Shown here: positions 9,767-21,235 of the stretch, in pieces
Layout: the number at the start of each line of letters is the position of its first letter
Numbering within the stretch: position 1 is the stretch's first letter
Assembly (NCBI GenBank): GCA_001695595.3
Contig: MBPM02000017.1
Span: 434,001-498,000, forward strand
Direction: 5' to 3'
DNA: 64,000 nt
Origin: Plasmopara viticola
Lineage: Eukaryota > Oomycota > Peronosporomycetes > Peronosporales > Peronosporaceae
Made by a program: the position numbers and the translations under genes
Notes under the pieces: generated by a model
Told to the model about the DNA's origin: nothing
What the model saw: only the letters and a program-made list of their open reading frames with translations
Databases searched by the model: none

Positions 9767-12700
9767 GGCAGATAAAAGTTTGTCGCTACTTTGGGGTTGT
9801 ATGTGCGGTAGCAAACTCCTTTTTGACGTAATGGTACTTGCCGACAAAGGCAGACACCAGGTCTAGATGGATTCGAGTGGAAGGCGTAGTGCAAATACTC
9901 CCGTAGAAGTAAGGTTGTCGTTTCTTTGCTATTTTGGACATTCTGAGCATTGGCATGCTCGTAAGAATAGAGTCGTTATTGATAGCTCTCGCATTGTATC
10001 GTATGTAGCTTACACTTAATATGCACAAGCGTTTGCAAAAAATAATGGTTGTTAAAAAGCTTTAAGCAGCGATGACTGCCACTATAATAAATTGTAACCT
10101 GTAAATGGGTACAGGCGAAATTTAAATGAAAAGAACAAAAAAAGACGAGTCTGTCGACAGAAACAAACGTATACATGTATATTCCTTTAAACTCATGGTA
10201 CACCTCTGTCGTGGTACACGGTATTTGCCAAACCCCTGGTGTGTGGACTTTTCGAATTGGTTAGACAGGTGGCGTAGGACATTACTAAAAAACTAATTTA
10301 GTTCTTTATCAACTAAGCGAATACTGGCAAAATATACTCACCGGGTCCTTTGCCTTATACTTCATAAGCAATCTTCTCAGATCATTAGCATTAGGCCTGA
10401 TCAAATGACAACCTCGCTTCACCTCAAATAGCACCTTCTTGACTTTTCTTGTCTCGCCGTGCCTCGCGCCGCATACTCCGCATTGCCTCGCAGCTCCTTG
10501 TCTCACTTTTTCACGCTTCTTCGACTGCTTGACCGGGCCGATTTTAATACTTCGCCCAGCCAGTTACCGACCGCTCTTTTAATTAATTGCTAGACCGCTA
10601 AATAGATTTGCACGCTTAAGCGCTCATTTAAATCGCAAGCTTGACCTCTCGCTGACTGCTTGTTTGCTTTTTATAGGTTACAACAATAAGAGCTTATGCC
10701 AGTTGAAATCGAGCGTGCGACCTCACCCGAGCAAAGTATCTAGTAGCTTCAAATTCGGAAAGTTGACTTTGGTAAGTACTTGTTCGTGTCTCACAAACTG
10801 AAACATGAGATATGACTGCAATCTATTTCTGCTTTATGCTTATTCCCGTTGTCAATTTTTCTGACCGCTTGCATGGGTACCAGTACATAATAAAGCCAAA
10901 CAAGATGACGAAGGACAACTCATTTAGTAGCAAGAAGAGGATCACGTGTGACGAAGTATTCTAAAGACACCGTTTTACATTTGCAAATTAAAATTTCCTC
11001 AACAACTTACCGTAGGCGTCGTTTTTAACTTGCGTCGCACATTTACAACCAATTCGTTTGACCGCTGCCATTGGAAAGTCAATTAGTTTTTGACAAAATG
11101 AGGGACTATACTTTTAACTTCTTCGAAAGCACCGTTTGCTTGCAGCATCGGTGCGTGAAGGACTTTCTAAAATTACTCTTGACTACAACTGTACGTTATC
11201 AACCTTGGTATCACTCAAATGATCTAGCCATATTTCTGCATTACAAAGCCAAGGGAAGAAGAAAAGGTCAGTCGAACCAACGCGACATTTGCGGGCAGAC
11301 AAACTGTTGTTAGACATACTAGTATGCTTAATTTTAAACATAGATATACGACGTCGGATCTTTCAGAACGCAAGCCTAGTGTTTTGAATTGTAGCATCAC
11401 AAATGATGTGGTGAACCTGAAGCTTACAACAATCTTTGCACTAATGACTTTGGTGCAAAAAAAGTCCTGATCGTGCAATGCTTACTGAGAGCGACGCTCA
11501 TGATAAATTTTTTAAAAAAGGCCGCTTAAGCTGTGTGATTCTTATGCAGGTGTCCAAAATTTAACTACATTGCTAATCCAAAAAGAGGCACCTTGGGTGT
11601 TTCGGCCTTGAGACGACGGTGTCACGCCAAGGAAACATCCACAACAAGTGTTGTTTAGTGTTTACCATAGTACTTTTGTGCAAGCTTACAAAAGCATCGG
11701 GTTATAGCAACCGTATCTCACCTGTTATGCAGCGAACACGATATACGACACTCGATATTCAGTAAACTGCTTTCTACTTCACGAAGACTAGCTAATAATG
11801 TTTTGGCTTATGGGTAATCGCTCCGGCAAAGGCATGCAGCGAGTGTCTCCTATGAGCACTGCTGGGCTGTCTACGCCCTACCTCATGCGCAATGTTAGAC
11901 CTGCATTCTACAGACTTGGCTAGAAGCCAACTGTATTATCAACTACAGACAGCAAGTTTTGTGTCTGACGAGTACCGCTTGTTTCCATCCACCTTAAGTT
12001 TCGGACTGCTGCTTTAAATATCCATTTTTCTGTGGTCGGACATTCCAATGCCCAGAGAACTGACTGACTTTGTCCAGCGTCTGCACCAATAGTGCTTCTG
12101 TCTCCTGGTAGAAGTAAACGCACCACATCTCCATTTAAAAAGCACAGTTGATGGTTTCTAAAAAAATTTTAACCTATTTTTGGCACTCCAGCTATGTCAT
12201 GCCTAGGATGTATCATAGCTCGCATTAGACTTAAAAATAAACCAAATTTGACGCTATAAAAGTCATGGAACTTGAAATCTAGATCCACTAGAATACCTCA
12301 ACATTTGTTTCGCCAAGCAAAAACATACTTCTGATGTATCGGTAGAAGCTTAGCAAATGATTCTCTTTGAAAGTAGAACTTTGATCGTATTTGCTCGACG
12401 CCTTAAGGTCAATAAGAACCAACCAGGGTCTATCAAAACCTTTTACGGTTTTTTAACAACTAGAACACTATTCTTTTGAGCACAGTCACTGCAAAAGATT
12501 ACTGAGCTCAATTGGCTAAAGCCGTTTGATTACTCTCTAAGGATCAGGAGTTGATAGGCTGTCCCGCGTTTTCTCGATGCTGCCAATTCTTTCGTGAGAC
12601 ATTAAACGAGCGCTTGGCTGTGCGGTCTATCCTACTCTTGATGTGCTTAGCGTGGCGATTGCACTAGCCCCAGAGGTTTGCCAATATTGTCAACGGGAAG

Positions 12701-12948
12701 CTCGTCGTCGATACGTATTGATACGTACTGACCGAGAGTTGATACGCAGTAACTGGCTTTTCGAGTAGGCGAATGCCATGTATAAGAGTCTAATTGGGCA
12801 AATATGAATAAACTTAAGATTTTTAAGAAATATGGAAACGACGATATTTTTTACTGATTATAAAACGAACGTAGCAACAGGAGAGTAGTGGGAGTGGGTA
12901 TCGCTGCAGTATTACAAAGGCTGCAACTGTGACAGACTACGTATAAAG
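9767..12948. other. Gene-poor block, nothing recognised
   Basis: About 3.2 kb of AT-rich sequence. The 5' side of the bactofilin gene is at the left. A GC-richer patch near 10430-10560 (minus-strand ORF 10309-10506) may be retroelement debris, but I could not identify a domain. A 12590-12760 plus-frame stretch (…VYPTLDVLSVAIALAPEVC…) looks weakly coding. No tRNA, rRNA or clear repeat was seen. Confidence 0.5.
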
Positions 12949-13320
12949 ATGCAGTTGCAGGATGACATGCTGTCTGTACGCTACTTAGAGCCCGATAAAA
13001 GCGAGCGACCGTTCTGTTTTGAGGCAGCTGTTGAAGAGTTTTCTTTTATCTGCTCTGGATCGAACGACGACAATACGCCTGGGTCTTTTTACTGCAAAGT
13101 TCGTCAGGCGATGGAAACAGTACAATCTCGCCTTCTGCTGCCCTGTTTAGCTCGCTATCCAGTACCAAGCAATTACAATCGGTGGATGGGTCAAACGGTG
13201 CTCGTATTCGCAGTAGCAGGATCGATGAACGAAGCATTCGCATTGTCGCAGAGCTGCGTCGAGTGGTGCCATGTGCTCTTCGCGATTTTAGCGAATTTCC
13301 TGATTTCTGCAGCCGATTAA
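12949..13320 (+). CDS. Hypothetical protein, 123 residues
   Basis: An ATG-initiated ORF in an otherwise AT-rich block. Its local composition is less AT-rich than its neighbours, and an amphipathic acidic N-terminal half (YLEPDKSERPFCFEAAVEEF) is followed by a hydrophobic, cysteine-rich C-terminus (VLVFAVAGS, VLFAILANFLIS). I do not recognise a family. A weakly coding-like stretch 200-350 bases upstream could be part of the same decayed gene. It may also be a chance ORF. Confidence 0.22.
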   Translation: MQLQDDMLSVRYLEPDKSERPFCFEAAVEEFSFICSGSNDDNTPGSFYCKVRQAMETVQSRLLLPCLARYPVPSNYNRWMGQTVLVFAVAGSMNEAFALSQSCVEWCHVLFAILANFLISAAD

Positions 13321-13874
13321 CGCTCAAAATTTTAGGTTAAAGGACTTTGAGCCCTTTATTTGGTAGTTGAGGGGTGCTATAAAAGATGGGGTGTGGGGAG
13401 TCAACGAAAACTGCGGGGTGGTTAATTCACAAATTACCACCAAAGTAAAATTTCTCTCAAATGTTCACCTTAGTACAACTTTTTTACTCAAGTACAAATT
13501 TTTGCTTATGTCTTCAGCCATTCTTTGACGTATTTTGATGCTATACTATTATCAATTGCTTTTGATTTTTGGTATGCTCTGTTTGCTGTTGTAAGAACAA
13601 AATAAACTTAATGAAGCAATTTGAAAGCACTACAAAGTGTGGTTTTATACTACTATAAAAAAGATATGTTTTGCGTAAAATTTTGTCGCTCTGAAAGTGT
13701 ATGAGATTTGAGATAATATATATAAAAATTAGCTCGCTTAAAACAAACCACATACGTTCTCCATTTTATTTTTCGGGTGCGATTCATAAGTAATTGTCTC
13801 GAGTAGCCTTCCAGGGCTGCCTTTCATTTGAATATAATTTTCTATTACATCTTTACCATCGAAAGCCTGTACAT
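13321..13874. other. AT-rich spacer
   Basis: Very AT-rich sequence between the hypothetical ORF and the polymerase relic. Only short ORFs without domains are present. Confidence 0.5.
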
Positions 13875-14744
13875 CTAAGTAACAATATTTCCAAAGAAGA
13901 TAGTTTTTCTAGCATAGATAATACCTCCAAACACTTTACGCACAAAATCAACGTTAATTTGCCCCATTTGCTTACCATTTGGCTCTTTGTTGTGAGTCTG
14001 CTTATATGTCTCAGCAAGTCTAGATTCAGAATCACAATCGATGAGCTTTGAAATCGTGTCCTGGTAACATATTTTTGCATCAATATCTTCCGACAAACAC
14101 ATAACTCGATCGTAGATATGTTTACTCGAATCAGGTATTTCATTCCCGAGATGAATAGGACAAAAGTGCTCCCTGTTTCTCAAACAATGTTAGATGATAA
14201 CTTGTTGGTGTTCTTCAAGTAATTATATAAATGCTATTATATAAATGTTCTGACGAGTATATTCATCCATTTTCTTTGGTCCTCAAGTGCCAAATTTCTG
14301 TTGCTTGACTTCGGCTTCACTAAAATCTTTACATATGAAGTGTTCATCATTAGCCTAATAACGTTTTGCAACACATTTCCTTCCTGTTTGTATATAAGGC
14401 GTGCATAAAACTTTTTTTGAATTGTTTTAGCAACTTGAGCATTAAAGGCTTCATTAAATATTCGCCCTTGATGGTTGTATATCGAATACTCTGAAATCCT
14501 TTGATATCCTCGAGAGACTGCCTGCATCCATCATTGCTCTACCGACAATGTCACAAGTGAAGCTTTGATTACCGTTGTCGTAACATCTTAAAAGTTGAAA
14601 GTGTCGCTTTTCACCAACTAAATCAAATCGAATTCGGGCAACATAATAATCGTCATCGGATATTCTAAGTAGTTTTGCCTCATATATATCCGGGTTATGC
14701 AATAGTAGCAGATGGATTATGACTGACAGCATCGAAGTCGGCAA
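13875..14744 (-). pseudogene. Relic of a viral/organellar-type family-B DNA polymerase
   Basis: Three consecutive minus-strand ORFs in different frames line up in order with the palm domain of type-B polymerases of the organellar/viral group. The first (14744-14454) contains ISDDDYYVARIRF and KRHFQLLRCYDNG. The second (14527-14237) contains IYKQEGNVLQNVIRLMMNTSYVK, the motif-B region. The third (14183-13875) contains IYDRVMCLSEDIDAKICYQDT, the motif-C region, and GKQMGQINVDF downstream. Both catalytic motifs are damaged: the glycine after the motif-B tyrosine is replaced by valine, and the second aspartate of motif C is lost. Frameshifts separate all three parts, and I found no motif A or exonuclease domain. 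Such genes come from Maverick/Polinton-like elements, large DNA viruses or linear plasmids integrated in oomycete genomes; I cannot tell which. Confidence 0.72.
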
Positions 14745-17700
14745 GCGTATTTTTGTATAATGTCTTTCATTGACTTTAGACGTGACACGACTACCAACAG
14801 TAGCTTTCTCGCAAAGCCAAGTAAAACAAAGTTAAATTTTAGCTATCGTCAAAGCATCCTTCATTGTGCCGACATGCTAGCGGTAAAAATGTTACGCTCA
14901 GAAATTTATTTACGTCGAGCTGGTCATCACGGAAAGATTTTCTAAAGTGTTCCGAATTATGCCTCCAATATAATCATATCACGATTACAATCGTGAGTTG
15001 TATACATACTACAATCAATTTACCATCTTTATAGCCCCAATATTTGACGCATTGGTCGCCAGAGTGTATTTATATTTACAAGAGTTTATATAATCAAGTG
15101 ACCGATCAGAATGAAAGTCCGAATATTTCAAAAGTACTATTTTTCAGTGGTAAAGAACCTGATGCATCTTTTGGGAGATTACTAAGTTCGCATGAATTAA
15201 AACTTATCGTGCTTTTAATAGCAAGTTCGCCTTTATAGAAAACGACTGCTTGTTCTGACTCAGTACTTTGTTTAATCAGATTCGTATTTTTTAGAGCTAA
15301 AAGTCAAATGCTTGGACAGAAATGGTGAAACAAATCCTGCTTTGTGTGCATAAAGGAGATTACAGCTATGATAAGGTAGTACTTCATGTCATTTTAATGC
15401 ACAATTAGTACCTTTATATGTTCTGAGTCTCACTAGAAATAATAAATACAGATTTACTAGCTGCATTGTCAATAGATGCAATACATTATGATACAGAAAT
15501 GAGTTACGTGTACATTGTCTTCAACATGTGTTTGAAAATCGAAATAGACTACGTTATACTTGGTAAGTTAACTTTTTTATCTTTTCGTCAGAATTCTTAA
15601 ATGGAGCATTTCACAGTTTCGAGTCTTCCCCCTCTACGCATCCCTTTTCTCTTGAGATTTCATCACCAAAACCATCCTCCTTCAATGATCCAGCCTCCTG
15701 ATAGTTATTGTTTAGTAGATAAGGCAATTTTGCTGCGTAATTTTTTGCGTGTCACGATGGTGATATAGATAGCTAGTTACCTCACAACTATCAAGACAAC
15801 TAATTCGTTTTGAAAGACGGCCATTTTCAATAATAAAAGTAGCTCGTTTATGTTTTCTGATAGTTCTGAGTTATCAATAGCTGTTCTCGTTAATTTTATG
15901 GGAAATAAATGCTGTCCAACAATATTTAGGTTGATTTTCTTTGTCGCTTTTAGCTTTTTAGTAAGATTAGATCATATCTGCTCGACCTGTATCGTTGTTT
16001 GGATAACCACTTCCCTGAGATATAAAGACCGAAAGCGTAAGCTGTCGTACCGATTCGTCTACCACTTTTCGAAACTTTTTATAAGAGCGTTTTCGACATT
16101 GTGTTGCGCCGTGGGTGCGCGTCATAAACGTTGTTTGTGGTATCTGCTTCACAATATTCGAATCAGCGCCTGCTTTTGGTATAGAAAATTAAAAGCGAGA
16201 ATAATCCAAGCATTTTTATCTGAACAATTTTCTGGGTCGAGTCCATATTCACCAACCAAATTTAATATTCTAATTATTTCAATAGACTTGATTTCCATCA
16301 AAACTGTTTAAATCCTTTGTTGAGAAGAAAAAAAAATTAATTGCCCAGAATGCGAATATACAACCACTCAACATCAATTGTTGATTTTTATAAAAGTCTA
16401 GATTAACATCAACTCCTGTGCTAGACTGGCTATTCTCACTGAAAAAGTGGTTGTTGATATTGATTAGGCGATCTAGTAAAGGGTATATTCTCATGGGCAA
16501 ACGATTTAAATAACTTTTCAAATCGATTGGAAGAATTCAATCGCATTTCAACCTTATACTGACAGCTTTTCATGTAGCTGTGTCATTGATTAGATTGGCC
16601 TTACGAAGTGTCTTGATAATTGTTAATGCTCTGCTTTGCTTGATAATAATTACAGCATTTCTAGTACCTTTCAATTCTAAATCAAAGTTTTATCCTTAGC
16701 AAACTTATTTAGTGAGCTACGCTTGGTTTGAGCCTTCTTTAAGTTATTTGTAATTGGGATTGAAAATTTTATATGTATACTACGGAAAATGTAATTTAAT
16801 ATGATTATGTCTTTGTATATATTGTGAAAATATTGCATTTTAACAAAAGAAATATTGTTTCGCTATTGTTAAATAGTGCTTTGTTCTTCTCGTTTGCTAG
16901 CTGTATACTTTTCTTTCCGTCATCATTATGTGCTCGATAACGTTCTCTTTGTTTGTGTTAAGTTATCTCTTCGAACTTTTTCATGATCTCGCTTCTTGGC
17001 CGCAATAAGCGAATTTGTTTCGATTTATTTTGGAGTGTAAACCATTTTTCTCTTAATTACTAAAGCATTCTATAGTCCAGGATAAGTATCAAAAAATATA
17101 ATGAAAGCTAAAAACATTTCGAAGCGTTTTTTGTAGCGCGATCGAGGAAATGCTCAGAGAAATTCCCACGATCTCACATCGAGATGACGTTGTTCCTCTT
17201 TCTTAAATAACCAAGTTGCGCACTTGTTGCGACTCTATAAGTTAACCCATTTCCAGACATTGTCATATATATGTTCCTATGGGGTAACTGAAGAACATTT
17301 TTTTCGTAAACATAATGTCAAAATCTGTTTTTGGATTTCTAACTTGTATTGCCTTTTCCAGGTTTTTTCTCGACAATGCTTATGGATCTCATTTATGCTT
17401 CCAATCATAAAATCTATTTTTGTTATACTCTTTTAGAGGACAAACCAAGATTGAAATACTTTGCATACTTTGCGAAGCCTGTAAAGGTTTCATCGCTTCT
17501 CTAAGGGCTTCTGAGCTATAAAGTACTTACTAGACTGTAACGGTCCTTTAAGACTATTCTGGTTATACAGGTTCTATGATTTTTTATTTCTGTAGGTATA
17601 TTGATGGGTTGATCCGCGTGGGGTGTTGGGTGTGGTGCCAATGCAGCGTTGTGGTATAGTAGTTTGAGGATTTGGCCAAAATCGAAGCCGGGATTACCTT

Positions 17701-19208
17701 AAAGGTCGTAAGAAAGGCTTTGTTATGAACACATCCTATGAGCACGACGAATCTGTTTTGTAATAGCCGTGTAGGCAAAGTACGTTGCACATTGGCTCGG
17801 AGATTGCGATGGATTAAGTATATCGTTAATTGAAGGAATAGGTTTTCGTAAGCTATCCTGAAACTCCCATCGAATAGACCAGTCGGCACGAGATGCCTTC
17901 AAGTTGGACACAAAGGATGGTGTTTGGCAACACAAGAGAAACAAATGTCTTTTGTATTGAGTAGCATAGTGCGACCCATCACCTTTCTGCGCTTTGCACC
18001 CAAACCAAAAGTGCCAATTAGATTTTACTACGAGTTTCTGATAGAGTAGTGGAAGATTCACTAGCGGCGGCTAGTACGCCTAGCGGGATGCTTTGATCGG
18101 ATTTAGCGATGACGAAAGGGCTATCAAACGCACAGGTGGCTTCAATCTGTCCGATGAAACAATGTTTCGACCGATACGAACTATTACTCGAACAGACTCT
18201 GACGCTGTTTCTGCCCATGCCATGTTCTTGAATGTAGTAAGAAGTGATTAGAAGTAGCCACTTATTTGCACGAGTACAGCCCTACTTGTGCGTACCTCGC
18301 AAAGCTTCTGTCCCCTCTATAAAAAAGTGGTGGAAGAGCTAGCACCAGGATGTTACAAATAGCATTTGCAAAAATCTCCAGCAGACACCTGCTCTTAATG
18401 TGCTTTGTGACGTGTTAAAAACTGCACGCCATTGCATCCAGACCCGAACATGTCAACTTGCTCAAGTCCATGCAGTTTAGAGCTGCCAAACCGAAAAACC
18501 TCATTAATGGCAAGCTACTTGACATGAAGTGCGGATCGGTGAAATTTCGGATGCATTTCTTTGTTTAAATTCTTGGCAATCTATTGAGAGCATATAACGT
18601 TCTCGACAGCAATAAAGTCACCCACATTGCCCCAAGAATGGCAACGTGGTCGTCATTTGAAACATTTGTTTTTATAGCAAGTTTGGCAAGCTTAATGTGT
18701 TTGGTGAAGAACTTTTACGCAAACCACAATACGGGTTGGCTCATGTCATCAAATTAAAATCTTTATTGACGAAAAAAAATTGTCCCGCATCCACAAATTT
18801 TTTTCTCTATTTGCTTTCTTATTGCAGGCAATAACACCACTAAGTTGCTAAAATTTGACTGCGATCACAACCACATTACTATGAGTAAACAAACGGTCAT
18901 CCTCTCCACAAGGTCGGTCCGATAGATCATGCCTGGATCCTTTTTCTTGCGACAAAATCCTAAAGTGTGATATATTTTCAGGCGCATGAAGCTTCAATGA
19001 GCACTCTTTCAGACCAGTTTTGTCGGGATCTACAGCATATTTGTGAACCCATACGTATAAGTGGACTACCACACATGTTAGGTCCAGTAGAACATGCTTG
19101 ACAGTCAACTCCGTGACTCACACGTCGAAAATTTGACAAGGCTGCCAATACCGGTGGACCATTAGAACTTCATAAACCTCGACTTTGCTACAAAGAATTC
19201 ACAACACA
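14745..19208. other. Gene-poor block with possible element debris
   Basis: About 4.5 kb, strongly AT-rich. Minus-strand ORFs at 14881-14940, 15967-16250 (QIPQTTFMTRTHGATQ, SYKKFRKVVDESVRQL) and 16279-16521 look weakly coding and are on the polymerase relic's strand, so they may belong to the same decayed element. Overlapping minus-strand ORFs at 17584-18218 also read like frameshifted coding sequence, but I recognise no domain. No RNA gene was found. Confidence 0.4.
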
Positions 19209-19222
19209 GGCATAGTTGTTTT

Positions 19223-19541
19223 TCGGAAAAGGTTGGGGTGACGCCCTCCTTCCAAGCGCGGGAGCTAAATGCTCGCGCGCTTCGGGTAGGTGCTCTCGGG
19301 CATCTGCAGGTCTCTAACGGGTCTCACCCTCGACGCGACGGTCTCTAGCATCAGGGCGCCACCTGGGCTCTTACCAAGTCAGAACTACACAAAATAATGG
19401 AAGACCCTCACGGCCTCGGTGCTGGCTGCACTGCCCGCCGAACGAGACCCGACGTATGCGGACACCACTCTATGCCGTGGACTAGCCATAGAGCCTAGCA
19501 CGCGCATAACTTGGCAACGCGGTAACGTAATACAACAACAA
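19223..19541 (+). mobile_element. LINE-derived nonautonomous short element, copy 1
   Basis: A 319-bp element flanked by a perfect 14-bp direct repeat GGCATAGTTGTTTT (19209-19222 and 19542-19555), the target-site duplication of a retrotransposition event. It starts CGGAAAAGGTTGGGGTGACG and ends with a TAATACAACAACAA tail. Its 5' ~100 bases and 3' ~150 bases match the ends of the LINE fragment at 77-1214. It lacks the LINE regions equivalent to about 617-1096 and 226-586, retaining only a ~30-base middle piece. The same two deletions occur in copies at 38684 and 62017, so it belongs to one mobilised nonautonomous family. Confidence 0.9.
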
Positions 19542-19555
19542 GGCATAGTTGTTTT

Positions 19556-20039
19556 GTATACTGCTCGAGCATTTGACATCCGTTCAAACCAGTGCATTCG
19601 GGGAGCAACCAACAAGGCTGCTCATTAATTCGGTATACGATTACCATGTTCAGCGTCCCGGATTGGGACCCGAGGTTCATTTTGTTAAACGCTGCTTCAA
19701 TTGTTGGAAAGTTGCTTGCTCAAAACAGCATTCAATGATCAATTTAGACGAGTGATTTTTTTGCACGGCTCGATTGATGATACGCCGCATCATAAGCCAA
19801 TAATGTATGAAGAGGTTAAGCTTGCGTTTAGCAACACGATTTACGAGCTCTAGGTCTCTTTATGCAATCAAGCTGAAGAGCACGAATCTTTTCAAAAAAG
19901 TAGAAAGAAGGCTGATACAACTACATATTTATCGGACTTTGAAAAATGTCGGACAGCAGGGTCGAATAGATTACTTAACACCAGCCATACTCGCCTGTTA
20001 CTGGCTGTATATATCGACTTAAAAACCATTTTTTTTCTT
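19556..20039. other. Intergenic upstream of the methyltransferase gene
   Basis: Presumed promoter side of the gene starting at 20040. Short plus-strand ORFs (19807-20022) carry no recognisable domain. Confidence 0.5.
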
Positions 20040-20978
20040 ATGGTAAAAGATGTGCTCACCGCGTCCGAGCCTTCCGAGCTCGAGTCCTCGTTTACGCATT
20101 GGGCACGCTATGTGGAGATACTAATTGGCAATGATCGTGCTATATCTGTGGAACAAGACCCAGACTCGTTCGTACTAGGAACGACCGTCTGGGACAGTAG
20201 TAAGACGCTGCTCAAGTTCATTGAGCAGCGGCCTGAGCAATTCCAGCAATTCTCGTCGATTTGCGAACTCGGCGCAGGATGTGGAGGCCTTGCAGGAATC
20301 GCTAGTGCAATTATCACGAAGGGGCTAGCAGATGTGGTACTCACCGACATTGGACCGGTGCTTCCGTGGCTGCGGCGCAATGTAAGGATGAATCTTACCG
20401 ATAAGGAGCTCCAGCGAGTTCGCGTCGAGCAGTACGCTTGGTATGAGTTTCTTTGGAGCGGTCTATTGGAATAAAGCAGTACATTTTCTGATGCGGCACC
20501 TGTTGGTTTGAACAGGGGTACACCTGTAAAATATCTTCGACCGCCGTTCGACTGTATCCTTTGCGCCGACGTAGTGTACGAGAAAGTGTGCTTGCAGCCA
20601 CTAATGCAGTCACTGTTGGCTTTATCCCACCGTAAAACAGTCATCTTTATGGCCAATGAGCGTCGTGCGCCAGAAGTTCACGCTGAGTTTATGAGGTACT
20701 TAGACGCGTACTTTCATTATAAAAAGTTGCCAAGGACAGAACTTGATGCCGATTATTCTAAAAAATCGATTGAAGTGTTTAAAATGAGACTAAAGAAGCG
20801 TAATGTGCCGCTGGGGATGCAGATAGTAACACCCAAAAACTACAATTTCGACGATCAGGAGTCTCACTTATCAGGCAAAAATTTTGGAAATGAAGTGGAT
20901 CCGTTCGATCGAGATATTTGGAATGATTTATTGCGAGATTTATCCTTTGATTCGGCGAAAAAGACGAATTCAAGCTAG
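20040..20978 (+). CDS. METTL21-like protein lysine methyltransferase (methyltransferase family 16)
   Basis: Two exons, 20040-20440 and 20516-20978, separated by a 75-base GTATGAG..AACAG intron in phase 2; the spliced protein has 287 residues. The N-terminal part carries the SAM-binding motif ICELGAGCGGLAGIAS, then VVLTDIGPVLPWLRRNVRMN, and after the intron DCILCADVVYE, the (A/D)D.(V/I)Y motif of the seven-beta-strand lysine methyltransferases related to METTL21/METTL22/METTL23. Members methylate chaperones, elongation factors or other non-histone proteins; the substrate cannot be read from sequence. An unspliced reading stops at 20472, and splicing rejoins the conserved motifs. The C-terminal tail (after ~220) is charged and unlike common relatives. 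It stands alone between two decayed regions. Confidence 0.87.
20441..20515 (+). other. Intron of METTL21-like gene
   Basis: Donor GTATGAG, acceptor TTGAACAG, phase 2; removal joins YAW to GTPVKYLRPPFD. Typical size for this window. Confidence 0.85.
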
Positions 20979-21069
20979 GATGTGTCGGATGACTGAACGT
21001 TGACGGCGGTATACCGTAATTTACGCAACCTTCTTGTCACCTTTCACTTGTTTTGGCATTTCCTACATA

Positions 21070-21235
21070 CGTTTTTACTCCTGCCGCTCCAAAATTTCAT
21101 CGGCTCTGTATTCTCATCTATCATCATCTTGAGCAAGTAATAATCTTTTGACATCACAAAGGCACTCGCTTGCGCTGACACACTGGTCTGACCGCAAGCA
21201 ACCGCATTGTGCTGTTTCTACCGTCGAATATTTAA
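21070..21235 (-). pseudogene. Relic of a second GH30 glucosylceramidase (C-terminal end)
   Basis: The minus-strand translation gives STVETAQCG, then after a frameshift SAQASAFVMSKDYYLLKMMIDENTEPMKF. This aligns with the end of the GH30 protein at 2200-4242 (STFDQCATGG .. IQAAAFVTPEDRKVLVVLNENTEPADF). The nucleotide sequence also matches around GGCTCTGTATT.TCAT. Frameshift and stop codons show it is dead. Sequence to about 21430 may hold further, more degraded lectin-domain remnants. Confidence 0.75.

Noticed and set aside
9767..9847. Longer N-terminus for the bactofilin protein
   Set aside because: The extension is in frame but has no ATG (it begins with TTG), so the first real start is at 9766.
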